Assembly: GCF_001477655.1 (NCBI RefSeq)
Contig: NZ_CP011266.1
Location: 2,216,001 to 2,280,000 of the forward strand
DNA from: Methanobrevibacter millerae
Lineage (GTDB): Archaea; Methanobacteriota; Methanobacteria; Methanobacteriales; Methanobacteriaceae
Direction: 5' to 3'
Length of the DNA: 64,000 nucleotides
Below the pieces are notes generated by a model. It saw nothing but the letters and a program-made list of their open reading frames with translations. It searched no databases and had not been told where the DNA came from. The position numbers and the translations under genes were made by a program. Below are positions 53,708 to 62,687 of the stretch, in pieces. Within the stretch, counting starts at the first letter, position 1. Every line of letters starts with the position of its first letter.

Positions 53708-54026
53708 CCCAATATAAGAATATTACAATCATTCCTAAGACAATGATTGCATAGAATAACATTTTCTCCAAAGAATCCTCTTGCTCAATTTTAAATTTAG
53801 GAATAAGAGGAATGGAAAAAATCAACACAATAGCTAGAATTAAAGTCACTAATCCTGCAAGTAACACGTTAATGTGCCTAAGCAATAATGAAGCAATTAC
53901 AATTGAAACAATTAAAAATATTTCAGCAGTTAAACTTCCTGAAACATCCGCATTTGTTACAGGACCTGGTGAAAACAACTCTTTAAATTTTTTAACTACA
54001 TTAAAGATTTGATCATAAAGCTTCAT
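53691..54026 (-). CDS. ehbG: Energy-converting hydrogenase B subunit G
   Basis: Membrane protein of 111 residues. The N-terminus is soluble ([21 protein letters not shown]) and is followed by three helices. Its position between ehbF and ehbH identifies it. There are no catalytic motifs. It overlaps ehbF by four bases. Confidence 0.85.
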   Translation of the reverse strand: MKLYDQIFNVVKKFKELFSPGPVTNADVSGSLTAEIFLIVSIVIASLLLRHINVLLAGLVTLILAIVLIFSIPLIPKFKIEQEDSLEKMLFYAIIVLGMIVIFLYWGGTLV

Positions 54027-55480
54027 AGCAACATACCTCCAACATAATTAGAAATACCGTTTGTTACAATATCAGGGAAAATACCTAATGCAATAATTAC
54101 TATTAATAAAATTGCCATTGCAAATACCATAGCTCTTGGAACATCATTGTCAACAACTTCTAAATCATGTGGTTTTGGACTTAAAAACATAGAGTAGAAT
54201 GTTTTTACAAATACTACAAAGGTTGCTATACTAACCATTATAGTTAAAATGGACAATTCGGGATACCCACAATTTAAAGAAGCCTGAACAAGCATTAATT
54301 TAGATTGGAAACCACTTAATGGAGGTACTCCAGCCATAGCCAAACCTCCAATTAGCAGCATAATTCCAACTTTAGGATGGTATGCTAAAAGACCACCCAG
54401 TTTACGTGTGTCTACTTCATTGGTAGCATGCACAATAGCTCCAAATCCTATGAATAACAATGCAGTAATAACAATTTCATTTAAAGCTTGGAACAAACCA
54501 GCAGTTATTGCAAATTGAGTTCCAAGACCAATACCCAATCCTATGAAACCTAACTCTCCAACAGCTAAAAATCCAATCATACGTCTAAAGTCCGTTTGAG
54601 TTAAAGCCATAGATACACCTAAAATCATGGCGATTACTGAAAATAATACAATAAGGACTTCAAATATAGGCAACTGAGAATATATCCTAAACATCAATAT
54701 TACAATAGAAATCATTGAAATTACTGTGAATGACTGGAGAAGTGCTGCTCCATGAGGTTCAGCTTTACTATAAATTCCAGATTTAATCGTATGGAACGGA
54801 GGCAATCCTGATGCATATAACCATCCGAAGAATATTAAAGCCAGTGAAGTTAAAAATACCGGAGAAGTCACATCCAATAGACCACTACGAATGATGGAAA
54901 CGATATCTGTAACATTAACGGTACCTGTCATAGCTAATAGGAAGCCTATTCCTAAAAGCATCATAGGACTACCAATAGAACCTAAAATCATATATTTTAA
55001 AGCCATTTCAGTACTGTAGTCTATTGATGAGGCTGCTACAATACCTACCTGTGCAAGTGCCAATATTTCAAAGAACACAAACATATGGAAAATATCATCA
55101 GTCAATATTAAAGCAGTTACAGAAGCAGTACCCATAAATAACAAGAATAAATAGGAACCTGAAACTTTTTTATACTTGGTCAAGTAAATAAAGATGACCA
55201 GGAATGTTAAAATTCCAATCATTGCTATGAATATCTGTTGCATGAATGTAAATGAATAGGTAATTGCCGGATGATAAACAATATTTGTGACATTATCCAC
55301 CATAGGCTGATAACCGCCAAAGAAATGCAATCCGTAATTTGATGCAATTGGAATAATCGGCAAAATGATTGCAACAACAAAAGCCAATACTTTAATTACT
55401 TTATTGAATTTTGAAAAAGCACTTAAAAGCAAAGCAGCCATCATAGGAACAATAACCATTAATGGAATTAATTCATTCAT
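54023..55480 (-). CDS. ehbF: Energy-converting hydrogenase B subunit F (antiporter-like)
   Basis: The largest membrane subunit, 485 residues and about 14 helices, homologous to NuoN/MrpD ion-translocating subunits. Recognisable segments are [19 protein letters not shown] near residue 135, the lysine-containing [24 protein letters not shown] (residues 221-244) and [19 protein letters not shown] near 388. These carry the conserved charged residues of the proton or Na+ path. It overlaps ehbE by eight bases. Full length, no disruption. Confidence 0.95.
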   Translation of the reverse strand: MNELIPLMVIVPMMAALLLSAFSKFNKVIKVLAFVVAIILPIIPIASNYGLHFFGGYQPMVDNVTNIVYHPAITYSFTFMQQIFIAMIGILTFLVIFIYLTKYKKVSGSYLFLLFMGTASVTALILTDDIFHMFVFFEILALAQVGIVAASSIDYSTEMALKYMILGSIGSPMMLLGIGFLLAMTGTVNVTDIVSIIRSGLLDVTSPVFLTSLALIFFGWLYASGLPPFHTIKSGIYSKAEPHGAALLQSFTVISMISIVILMFRIYSQLPIFEVLIVLFSVIAMILGVSMALTQTDFRRMIGFLAVGELGFIGLGIGLGTQFAITAGLFQALNEIVITALLFIGFGAIVHATNEVDTRKLGGLLAYHPKVGIMLLIGGLAMAGVPPLSGFQSKLMLVQASLNCGYPELSILTIMVSIATFVVFVKTFYSMFLSPKPHDLEVVDNDVPRAMVFAMAILLIVIIALGIFPDIVTNGISNYVGGMLL

Positions 55481-55862
55481 TGTATTCCTCCTGTTTTGAT
55501 GTGTCAGCCAACATTACCTTAGTACTTAATGTTCCATACTTTTTATAAAGAACCATCACTAAAGCAAGCATTACTGCTAAAGTGGAAGCCCCAATTACAA
55601 TACTTGTAAGTACTAAACCATAAGGAAGCGGATATGAAGCATTTGATGCGAACCAAGTTGGATCCATATTCGGCATCAAGATTGGGACAATACCTCCAGC
55701 CTTATAACCAATTCCAACAATGAATAAATTGGCTCCCTCTTCTATAAAGCTGATACCTATGATTTTTTTAATAATGTTATCTACAAAGATTGCAGCATAA
55801 AGACCTATTACAACTAAAGCAATAGATGTGAATAATATAGCAAGTTGAGTTTCAGCCATCAT
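55473..55862 (-). CDS. ehbE: Energy-converting hydrogenase B subunit E (MnhC/NuoK-like)
   Basis: Membrane protein of 129 residues with three helices and the MnhC/NuoK-type segment [22 protein letters not shown], which carries the glutamates of the family. The later [20 protein letters not shown] is the third helix. It overlaps ehbF and ehbD by a few bases. Confidence 0.92.
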   Translation of the reverse strand: MMAETQLAILFTSIALVVIGLYAAIFVDNIIKKIIGISFIEEGANLFIVGIGYKAGGIVPILMPNMDPTWFASNASYPLPYGLVLTSIVIGASTLAVMLALVMVLYKKYGTLSTKVMLADTSKQEEYNE

Positions 55863-56107
55863 GCATCACCCCATTGTGTTTTTTTAACTGCCAACGCAAT
55901 AAATACCGGTACAATAGCTGCACCAACAATAGCCTGAGTCAATGCAACATCAGGAGCAAGTAAAATTTGGAATAGCACTGCAAGAGCTCCTCCAGAAAAT
56001 CCGGTCAATATTGCTGCTTTCAATAAATCCTTTTGAATGAGAGCAAGAATAGCACTTACAATAGTTATTATCATTAATATAAACTCTATCATCTTACTCC
56101 TCCTCAA
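55859..56107 (-). CDS. ehbD: Energy-converting hydrogenase B subunit D
   Basis: Small membrane protein of 82 residues like the C-terminal or DUF4040 part of Mrp[21 protein letters not shown] and [20 protein letters not shown] are the marker sequences. Probable start ATG 56107, or an internal ATG at 56092 (after RRSK). It overlaps the neighbouring genes, as in the rest of the cluster. Confidence 0.9.
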   Translation of the reverse strand: MRRSKMIEFILMIITIVSAILALIQKDLLKAAILTGFSGGALAVLFQILLAPDVALTQAIVGAAIVPVFIALAVKKTQWGDA

Positions 56108-56522
56108 TAATTTCTAAAGTTGAAATTGTAAATCGATCATCAGTCTTAAGTTTTTCAGAATCCTTTTGTTCCAATTCCTGAACTTTAGACTTGTTTACAA
56201 TGAATGGATTTGAATTATCCTCATCCTCTTCAACTACATTCAATTCAACATTATTCTCAACATCTTCACTTTTAAAGAATGCATTAGCTATTGCATGTGC
56301 TGTAAATGGTGCTAGAATAAAGTAAATTCCTGCAAGCAAATATTGGCCTAAACCAATCATTGCAATAACGCAAGCAATATCAAAAATACCTACAATATGA
56401 ATTCTACCATATACAACATTTTTCATGTCTTTAGAAAGACTTATGAAACCAACAGCAGATACGATTACTAAAAATGCTGCAATTAATAGGAGAGCAGATT
56501 GTATATACTCCACAATCATCAT
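56094..56522 (-). CDS. ehbC: Energy-converting hydrogenase B subunit C (MnhG-like)
   Basis: The 142-residue protein has three membrane helices (about 5-85, MnhG pattern with [20 protein letters not shown]) and an acidic, soluble C-terminal extension ([18 protein letters not shown]). It starts at ATG 56522 overlapping ehbB by four bases (ATGA). Confidence 0.9.
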   Translation of the reverse strand: MMIVEYIQSALLLIAAFLVIVSAVGFISLSKDMKNVVYGRIHIVGIFDIACVIAMIGLGQYLLAGIYFILAPFTAHAIANAFFKSEDVENNVELNVVEEDEDNSNPFIVNKSKVQELEQKDSEKLKTDDRFTISTLEIIEEE

Positions 56523-56782
56523 TTATCGCCTCCCAAAACAACAGAAAAAGCAACAGTACCTACAAATCCAAAGAATATTAAAGCTAATGATATATCCCTA
56601 TAAAAAGTGAGATTATACATTTCTCCAAAAACAAGTAATGCTACTGAAAACGCTACCACTACAACAGAACTTCCAAGCAATCCCATAGAGGTAGTTTTAT
56701 AAGCACTTGCCCTTAGAGCTACAATCATCATAATGATGAGTGCTATAATCAAAATATATTTTGAAATAATCAATATGTCCAT
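56519..56782 (-). CDS. ehbB: Energy-converting hydrogenase B subunit B (MnhF-like)
   Basis: Small three-helix membrane protein of 87 residues like MnhF. Segments MIVALRASAYKTTSMGLLGSS and [20 protein letters not shown] are typical. It is the second gene of the operon, 53 bases after ehbA. Confidence 0.9.
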   Translation of the reverse strand: MDILIISKYILIIALIIMMIVALRASAYKTTSMGLLGSSVVVVAFSVALLVFGEMYNLTFYRDISLALIFFGFVGTVAFSVVLGGDK

Positions 56783-56835
56783 TAGTATCCCACTCGATTA
56801 ATTAAATAAAAAGAAATGTTATTTAATACATAAAT

Positions 56836-57150
56836 CTACTCTAACATTTTCTTAATATACTTTTCAAAAGGAATTATATCCTCTTTACTTCTTGGAGAAA
56901 TAGCAGCTACTTTAATAATTTGATTTTCAGAATCTAAATCTACAGATAAAGTTCCTGGAGTTAAAGAAATACTATTTGCCAAAATTGTTTGTGAAACAGG
57001 TCTTTCTAAAACAGTTTCAACATCTATAACTACAGGATTAATATCTCTTCTCATTATTTTATTAAAAACAACATCAACGGTTGATTTAATAATTTCATAA
57101 ATAAGGTCTAAGAAATAAATAATTCCATAACCAATTCTAGTCAAAAACAT
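56836..57150 (-). CDS. ehbA: Energy-converting hydrogenase B subunit A (MnhE-like)
   Basis: First gene of ehb, 104 residues. An N-terminal helix (GYGIIYFLDLIYEIIKSTVDV) is followed by a soluble domain with the MnhE-type sequence TILANSISLTPGTLSVDLDS near residue 55. An operator-like palindrome and TATA box lie just upstream (57181-57205). The order ehbA to ehbQ is complete in the window, so all 17 subunits are encoded. Confidence 0.9.
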   Translation of the reverse strand: MFLTRIGYGIIYFLDLIYEIIKSTVDVVFNKIMRRDINPVVIDVETVLERPVSQTILANSISLTPGTLSVDLDSENQIIKVAAISPRSKEDIIPFEKYIKKMLE

Positions 57151-57180
57151 TAAACAAGCTCCATTTCATTTGAATTTAAA

Positions 57181-57205
57181 GTCAAAATCTTGACTATATA
57201 AACAT
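57181..57205 (-). promoter_or_regulatory. ehb promoter with operator-like palindrome
   Basis: On the minus strand GTTTATATAGTC (TATA at about 57194-57205) is followed at once by GTCAA-GATT-TTGAC (57181-57194). A start near 57175 and a short leader of about 25 bases fit. A palindrome between TATA box and start is a typical place for a repressor. This control is inferred. Confidence 0.5.
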
Positions 57206-57529
57206 ACATTATTATTTATCATGATTATTTATTATAAATGTATGCTTTTGTTGAAAAAAATTTATAACAATGCCAATAAAAAATTAAAAAAATAATAAGA
57301 ATTATCCAAATTTGATAAAGTATATGTTTAAAACAGATTAAATAATAAAATACCCTATAAAAAGAGAATAAGAAAAAAATAAAGAAAAAAACAATAAAAA
57401 AATTTATGATAATTAAATTATAATAAAAATAGAAATAAATAATTTTAAACAAGAATAAAGAAATTATAAAAAAAATATATAAGCAATTAAAGATATAAGA
57501 AATAATAATTAACTAAATGAGGTGATTAC
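57206..57529. other. AT-rich intergenic sequence between ehbA and the TM2-like gene
   Basis: Very A/T rich. Apart from the ehb TATA region at one end and the ribosome binding site GAGGTGA before 57530 at the other, I see no gene, repeat or clear hairpin. Confidence 0.4.
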
Positions 57530-57748
57530 ATGGCAAATCCAATACTCGCTGCAATTTTATCTTTTATTCTTCCAGGAATAGGTCAAATCTATGCTGGAGA
57601 TACTCAAAAAGGTATTATATTTATTGTAGTTGCAATAGTTCTTGGACTTATTATAAGACTTATATTAAGACAATGGTTTGGTAAAATTATAGATTTAGCA
57701 TACCACATTTACGCAGCTTATGATGCATACCAAATGGCCAAATACTAA
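57530..57748 (+). CDS. Small TM2-like membrane protein
   Basis: The 72-residue protein has two hydrophobic segments (ILAAILSFILPGIGQIYAG and GIIFIVVAIVLGLIIRLIL) and the TM2-like motif LPGIGQIYAGDTQKGI. It ends in YHIYAAYDAYQMAKY. Similar small proteins are common in Methanobrevibacter; function unknown. SD GAGGTGA lies eight bases before ATG. Just downstream lies the left flank of the mobile island; the gene itself is not interrupted. Confidence 0.85.
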   Translation: MANPILAAILSFILPGIGQIYAGDTQKGIIFIVVAIVLGLIIRLILRQWFGKIIDLAYHIYAAYDAYQMAKY

Positions 57749-57780
57749 ATCTTTTCTTTTTTCTTTTTTATCTTTATAAT

Positions 57781-57808
57781 GCAAGAATACCATGACCTCT
57801 TTAGGTCG
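57781..57808 (+). mobile_element. Hairpin resembling a solo TnpB-element right end (intron target)
   Basis: GACCT-CTTT-AGGTC (57794-57807) is a 5-bp hairpin directly before the intron; its continuation after the intron is GGGATGAATTGC (60054-60065). Joined, the pattern (GAAT, a hairpin with loop CTTT, then GGG-rich tail) is like the right-end hairpin of the intact TnpB element at 61571-61610. I read it as a remnant or target-like end; no TnpB gene is attached, so this is tentative. Confidence 0.4.
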
Positions 57809-58448
57809 GTGCGACGAGCAATTGCCTTTTAATTTGTTATACAATCTTGGATTGTATGTTAGTGTAGTCATTATGACTGATAATCCTGTTGTGCGGGTTA
57901 TTCTCGCTCGAAACTGCATTATTGGTGACAATAATGTGGGTTGCATGAGAGTTTAAAGTCTAATCAATAACCATGCTCCGGGTTATTGAGGGCAAGAGAA
58001 AGATTAGTATCGGTTAACGTTATGTGAACTTTCGTTTGAAGTCTCGTTAAGAGGAACAATGTTTTATAAAAGGAGTTTAAATGATTCCATTGTGTTAACA
58101 AGCCAATTATAAGTCATACGCTTTTCGACCTTGGCGTATATAGGATACAACCTTTTAGTGCTTGTTCGGGGCATAGAAAGAACCTAACCTAATCGTGTCT
58201 AACAAAAGGTAAACTCGGTAAGTCTCATAAAGTCTAAAAAAAAAATTTTTTTAGTAGGGTGACCGTGAGGAAACTTGAATTCTTTATGAGATAAAGGATG
58301 TTAAGGAAGCAAAAGCCATTAATACTCGAAAGACAGCAGGAAACTGACAAATTTTAATAACTGTGAATGGATAGGCTGACTTTAACAGGTGAACAACATG
58401 TATATAAAACGAATATTTTTTGGTTTTATCCAAAGATTGGAGGTATAA

Positions 58449-59942
58449 ATGATGAGTAATACACAAAATAATACGTTTGTGTCCACTACTTCAAACATTA
58501 CTAACTGGTCTTCCATTAATTGGAAGAAAGCAGAAAAGTATGTAGATAAAATTCAAAAGCGGATATATCGTGCTGAAAGTGAAGGTGATTATCGAAAAGT
58601 AAGAGATTTACAACGTTTATTAGGACGTAGTGCCTATGTACAACTATTAGCAATTAGAAGAGTTACTCAAACTAATAAAGGTAAGAGAACTGCAGGTATT
58701 GACGGATTTAGAGCATTATCTGATAAACAGAGAATGGATTTATTTTATAAAATTCGTAACCGAAATATTAACTTACATAAGCCTAAACCGGCTTTACGTA
58801 AGTATATTGAGAAAAAGAATGGTAAAATGCGTCCGTTAAGTATCCCAGTTATTATGGATAGAATTTATCAAGAAATTCTTCGTATGGTATTGGAACCACA
58901 ATGGGAGTTCCGCTTTGAACCGACAAGTTATGGTTTCCGCCCTAAAAGAAGTATCCATGATGCTGCAGAAAGAATATTTAATTATATTCATCCAGGCAAT
59001 TGGGTTTACGTTTATGAGGGAGATTTCAAGTCGTGCTTTGATAATCTTGACCATGATTTTATTTTGGAACAAATCAAAGGATTTCCATATATTAAATTGA
59101 TTGAAAGATTTCTTAAAGCAGGATATGTTGATAATAGTATGTTTTATCATACTGATAAAGGTACTCCTCAGGGAGGTTTATTGTCCCCCCTGTTGGCTAA
59201 CATAGCCTTAAATGGGATGGAGGACTGTTTAAACATTTCCTACAAAGAAGTTACATACAATAGGAATGGTAAACCCTATACTACTTATAAAACTCATGGT
59301 AAATATCGTATGACTCGATATGCCGATGATTTTGTAATATTTGCAAAAACAGAGGAAGATATACTTGAAATTCCTAATATTCTTGAACCTTATTTAGTTA
59401 AAAGGGGCTTGACCCTTGCTGAAGACAAGACCAAAATTTCTCATCTACGTGATGGTTTTGATTTTTTAGGACTGAATTTCAGAGTACACTATAATAAAAA
59501 AGGACATAAAACTTTAATTAAACCTTCTAAAGATAGTATTAAGAAAGCCAGAAATAAAATATCGGACATTTACGAAATGATGAAAGGAAGCAATGTGGAC
59601 AGTCTAATTGAGGTTGTTAATCCTGTTATCCGAGGAATTGCAAACTTTTGGAAACCCTACGTTTCCAAGGAAATATTTAGTCAAATGGATCATTACATTT
59701 GGATTAAAAACAATAAATTCCTCAAATGGCTCCATCCTAAGAAAAGTAAGAAATGGATTAAATCAAAATATTATCCTCCTTACGACGATGGAAGACACAA
59801 AGATAATTGGACGTTAACCGGCCCAAAGAACGGACAACATATTGTTAAAATGGCATGGTATCCCATCAAAAGACATACCATGATTAAATTTAACTATAGT
59901 CCATACGACGCTAGTAAATCAGATTATTTTGCGAATAGATAA
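58449..59942 (+). CDS. ltrA: Group II intron reverse transcriptase/maturase
   Basis: Intron-encoded protein of 497 residues, located in the usual domain IV position. RT motifs are complete: GDFKSCFDNLDHDFI (first catalytic Asp192), GTPQGGLLSPLLANI (QGG 241-243) and the active-site YADD (291-294). GFDFLGLNFR follows, then the maturase (X) domain with IEVVNPVIRGIANFWKPYVS and a Lys/Trp-rich end. No HNH endonuclease motif is visible at the C-terminus, so mobility may rely on other priming. Start ATG 58449 with GGAGG five bases upstream. The frame is intact. Confidence 0.95.
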   Translation: MMSNTQNNTFVSTTSNITNWSSINWKKAEKYVDKIQKRIYRAESEGDYRKVRDLQRLLGRSAYVQLLAIRRVTQTNKGKRTAGIDGFRALSDKQRMDLFYKIRNRNINLHKPKPALRKYIEKKNGKMRPLSIPVIMDRIYQEILRMVLEPQWEFRFEPTSYGFRPKRSIHDAAERIFNYIHPGNWVYVYEGDFKSCFDNLDHDFILEQIKGFPYIKLIERFLKAGYVDNSMFYHTDKGTPQGGLLSPLLANIALNGMEDCLNISYKEVTYNRNGKPYTTYKTHGKYRMTRYADDFVIFAKTEEDILEIPNILEPYLVKRGLTLAEDKTKISHLRDGFDFLGLNFRVHYNKKGHKTLIKPSKDSIKKARNKISDIYEMMKGSNVDSLIEVVNPVIRGIANFWKPYVSKEIFSQMDHYIWIKNNKFLKWLHPKKSKKWIKSKYYPPYDDGRHKDNWTLTGPKNGQHIVKMAWYPIKRHTMIKFNYSPYDASKSDYFANR

Positions 59943-59978
59943 TTGTATAATCTTACAATTTCAGATAAAGGTTTGCTT

Positions 59979-60012
59979 GAGCCCATTGTGATGAAAGTCA
60001 CACGATGGGTTC
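59979..60012 (+). other. Group II intron domain V
   Basis: The hairpin starts GAGCCCATTGTGATGAAAGT and closes with CACGATGGGTTC; it has the catalytic AGC triad, the GAAA tetraloop and the standard 34-base length. It is the most diagnostic RNA element of the intron. Confidence 0.9.
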
Positions 60013-60053
60013 TGAGGAGAGAAGGAGGAGGCGACTCCTCTGACTTATCCTAC

Positions 60054-60404
60054 GGGATGAATTGCACTGTTGTGTGTACTATCTTTTTTTAATAACTTTT
60101 ATCATTTTTATTTCTTTATTTTGTGTTTTTATGGATGTTATTTTTTTTCAGTATACATTTTTTTTATGTTGATTGTAATATTGTTTTGAGTGTGAAAAAT
60201 TGTTCTGAGTACGTTATTTGATTACTTACCAAATGCTCTTACTCTTTTTTTATATATAACTAATTTACAAAGGATATATTATGCAATATTAATTGTGGGT
60301 TTAAAAAAAAGAGTCAAAAAGATAAAAAAATTTTCTTTTAGTTTCTTTTTTTTGATTATGAATAATCAATAATGTAAAACTGTGAATAGGAGGTGGATTT
60401 TTTT
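60054..60404 (+). other. 3' exon and upstream region of tnpB
   Basis: About 350 bases without a gene. It begins with the 3' exon (GGGATGAATTGC), then very AT-rich sequence. A perfect 8-bp inverted repeat TTGATTAT-GA-ATAATCAA (60352-60369) lies 35 bases before tnpB and may be the left-end hairpin or a promoter element. SD AGGAGGT is at 60388-60394. Confidence 0.45.
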
Positions 60405-61544
60405 ATGGGTGATTTTATTCGAGGATTGGTTGTTAAACTTCATGTAACTCCCGAACAAGAAGTAGAATTTAAAAAGAACTATGGTTGTACTCGTAAAATC
60501 TATAATGAACTTTTAAACAAATACAAAGCCGAACATGGTGAGGATTCAACTGAAATTCCAACTCAAAAAGAATTAAATCAATTCTTAAAAGAAACTAAAA
60601 AAGAATTACCCTACCTGAAGGAAACAGAGTCCACCAGTCTTCAGCAGGCACGTGATGATTTGCATAAAAGTTTTAAAAATTGTCATAAAAGCAAAAGGCA
60701 TAATCCTCCAGTTTATCATTCTAAAAAGAAAACACGACCTAGCTTCAGACAAACCGTCAGAAAAGATAAAAGACCGGTAGAAAACAACACATTAACATTA
60801 AGAAAACATGGGAAAGTAACATTCAGCACAAGCATAGAATATCTGGATTTACTAAACCACCCAGACACTAAATTCAACAGCATAACAGTATACTTTGATG
60901 GATTAAATCACTATGCATCATTCAACATAGAAACTAATCCGCCAGAACATCTAGAATTAACTGAAAAATATATTGGGTGTGATATTAATTCTAATAAAAA
61001 TGGATGGTTAGTCACAAGCGAAATGCAGAAGGAATTTTTTGATGTTGATCATGAAAACCAAATGATCAAACACATCAACAAATTAATGTCACAATGCAGA
61101 AACATGAGCAGGCGATGGAAAAAACTACAAAAAAGACTACAAAAATGGTACAACAAAAGAACAAACCAATTAAATGACTACATTGAAAAATTAACTTACA
61201 ATCTAGTCAAAAAATATGATATAATAGTCTTTGAAGAAAACTACTCTACTATCAAGATTTTAATTGGAGGGGAGGAAAACATGATATTTCCTCTATCGCG
61301 ATTCATAAAAAGATTAAAAGACAAATTCCAACTCTACAAACCCGAAGCAGACGGCGTACAATTCGTAAAACCACACAACACAAGCAGAACATGCCGCCAC
61401 TGCGGACACATAAACAAAGAGTTAAAAGTCAAAAAACGCAACTGGAAATGTCCAAAATGCGGAAAAATACTTGATAGGGACACAAACGCAGCAATTAATA
61501 TTCTAAACCGCTGGTTCAACGGGAATAGCCTGAAAAAACATTAA
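60405..61544 (+). CDS. tnpB: TnpB RNA-guided nuclease of an IS605/IS1341-type element
   Basis: The 379-residue TnpB protein has all RuvC residues: Asp193 (IGCDINSN), Glu277 (IVFEENYS) and Asp357/Asp359 in LDRDTNAAINI. The zinc finger has cysteines 330, 333, 349 and 352 (CRHCG, CPKCG). The N-terminal helix-turn-helix (GDFIRGLVVKLHVTP, CTRKIYNELLNKYK) is present. TnpB cleaves DNA guided by an RNA from the element right end and promotes its own retention. No TnpA transposase is nearby, so the element is TnpB-only and would need TnpA in trans. ATG 60405 has AGGAGGT upstream; GTG 60393 is an alternative. Confidence 0.93.
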   Translation: MGDFIRGLVVKLHVTPEQEVEFKKNYGCTRKIYNELLNKYKAEHGEDSTEIPTQKELNQFLKETKKELPYLKETESTSLQQARDDLHKSFKNCHKSKRHNPPVYHSKKKTRPSFRQTVRKDKRPVENNTLTLRKHGKVTFSTSIEYLDLLNHPDTKFNSITVYFDGLNHYASFNIETNPPEHLELTEKYIGCDINSNKNGWLVTSEMQKEFFDVDHENQMIKHINKLMSQCRNMSRRWKKLQKRLQKWYNKRTNQLNDYIEKLTYNLVKKYDIIVFEENYSTIKILIGGEENMIFPLSRFIKRLKDKFQLYKPEADGVQFVKPHNTSRTCRHCGHINKELKVKKRNWKCPKCGKILDRDTNAAINILNRWFNGNSLKKH

Positions 61545-61570
61545 AATTAACCCATCAAATGAAAAAAAAA

Positions 61571-61610
61571 TTCAGGAATCCCCACCCTCTTTAAGGGTGG
61601 GGTGGTTCAA
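61571..61610 (+). mobile_element. Right end and guide-RNA hairpin of the TnpB element
   Basis: CCCCACCCT (61580-61588) pairs perfectly with AGGGTGGGG (61594-61602) around the loop CTTTA. GTGGTTCAA follows to 61610 or nearby. This strong 9-bp hairpin a few dozen bases after tnpB is the usual 3' end of an IS605-type element and of its reRNA. The bases right after the end would act as the guide. Confidence 0.7.
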
Positions 61611-61718
61611 TAACAATCGAATACAAAAAACCTAAACAAATAATCATCATTATAAAAATAATAAAATATTAAATACTTTAAAATACATATTTAGTCATAC
61701 CTAAATAATGGTGTTTTG

Positions 61719-62687
61719 ATGGATTTAATTGAAAAAATAGAACCAATAATTTTAATATTTGCAATAATAATTGGATTAATTTCCAGCAATATCCAGATTT
61801 TATCAAACAATACTGGAAATTTAATTAATTTATTCTTATGCATAATGTTGTATGGTTTATTTTTAGAAGTTCCTCTCAAAAATTTAAAAAAAAGCTTTAC
61901 AAATATTAAATTTACATCAACGACTCTTATAATTAATTTTATATGGACACCATTATTTGGGTATTTTCTTGGAAACCTATTTTTAAATGGAAATATTGAT
62001 ATTTTCATCGGATTTTTTATGTTAATATTAACTCCATGTACAGATTGGTATTTAGTATTCACAAAAATGGCAAAAGGAGATTTAAATTTAAGTCTTTCAC
62101 TGCTTCCAATCAATCTAATATTGCAGATTATCCTTCTGCCAGTCTATCTGATAATATTCTTTTCAAGCAACAACTCAATGAGTTATATTGATCTTGGATA
62201 TTCAATATTGATAGTAATTGTAATACCATTTATCCTGGCCCAATTAACCAAAGTAATATTAAATGATGATATAACTGAAAAAGCATCAGACTTTTTTTCA
62301 AATTATCAAATCGTATTCCTTGCACTGGCCGTTTTTGCAATATTCAACAGTACAGGAGAATTATTATTCAAGAATTTGAATTCAGTGTTAACAATATTCA
62401 TTCCATTAATAATCTTTTTTATAACAAATACAATTATAGATTTATTGCTGTGTGAAAAAATTAATTTCACATATGAAGAATATGCGAGCCTGACCATGAC
62501 AACACTAGCACGCAATTCACCATTGGCGCTGGCCATTGCAATTAACTCATTTCCCGGACGTGAATTAATAGCGATTGCACTTGTAATAGGCCCATTGATT
62601 GAACTGCCTGTTTTATATATTGTTTCAAGATTCGTATTATACATCAAAAAATCAGGACTGTTCTTTACATGCAAAATTAATTTGTAG
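61719..62687 (+). CDS. BASS/Acr3-like transporter
   Basis: The 322-residue protein has about ten membrane helices and motifs like Acr3/bile acid symporter (BASS) proteins: ILTPCTDWYLVFTKMAKGDLN near residue 104 (Acr3 has a similar cysteine-containing motif) and TMTTLARNSPLALAIAINSFPG near 265. It is probably an exporter or Na+ symporter; arsenite export is possible but no arsenic genes are adjacent. ATG 61719 is chosen with GGTG upstream (TTG 61716 adds one residue). Its 3' end overlaps the convergent gdx gene slightly. Confidence 0.75.
   Translation: MDLIEKIEPIILIFAIIIGLISSNIQILSNNTGNLINLFLCIMLYGLFLEVPLKNLKKSFTNIKFTSTTLIINFIWTPLFGYFLGNLFLNGNIDIFIGFFMLILTPCTDWYLVFTKMAKGDLNLSLSLLPINLILQIILLPVYLIIFFSSNNSMSYIDLGYSILIVIVIPFILAQLTKVILNDDITEKASDFFSNYQIVFLALAVFAIFNSTGELLFKNLNSVLTIFIPLIIFFITNTIIDLLLCEKINFTYEEYASLTMTTLARNSPLALAIAINSFPGRELIAIALVIGPLIELPVLYIVSRFVLYIKKSGLFFTCKINL

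Larger units (their letters stand above)
57809..60053 (+). mobile_element. Group II intron, about 2.25 kb, with encoded maturase
   Basis: The 5' end GTGCG (57809) agrees with the GUGYG consensus. IBS1 AGGTCG (57803-57808) pairs perfectly with CGACCT at 58126-58131 (EBS1), and IBS2 CCTCTT (57796-57801) pairs perfectly with AAGAGG at 58049-58054 (EBS2). Domain V is a 34-base hairpin at 59979-60012. Domain VI (about 60013-60053) has a bulged A near 60047, and the end CTAC fits the AY consensus. The 5' exon is non-coding, so splicing harms no protein. An alternative GTGCG at 57891 has no such exon pairing. It appears intact. Confidence 0.85.

Noticed and set aside
57891-57895. A second GTGCG that could be the group II intron 5' end
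   Set aside because: The sequence upstream of 57891 has no match to an EBS, while the GTGCG at 57809 is preceded by IBS1 and IBS2 that pair perfectly with segments at 58126-58131 and 58049-58054.
61601-61610. GGTTCAA-like T-loop suggesting a tRNA
   Set aside because: No acceptor, D or anticodon arm can be built around it; it forms the end of the TnpB right-end hairpin.
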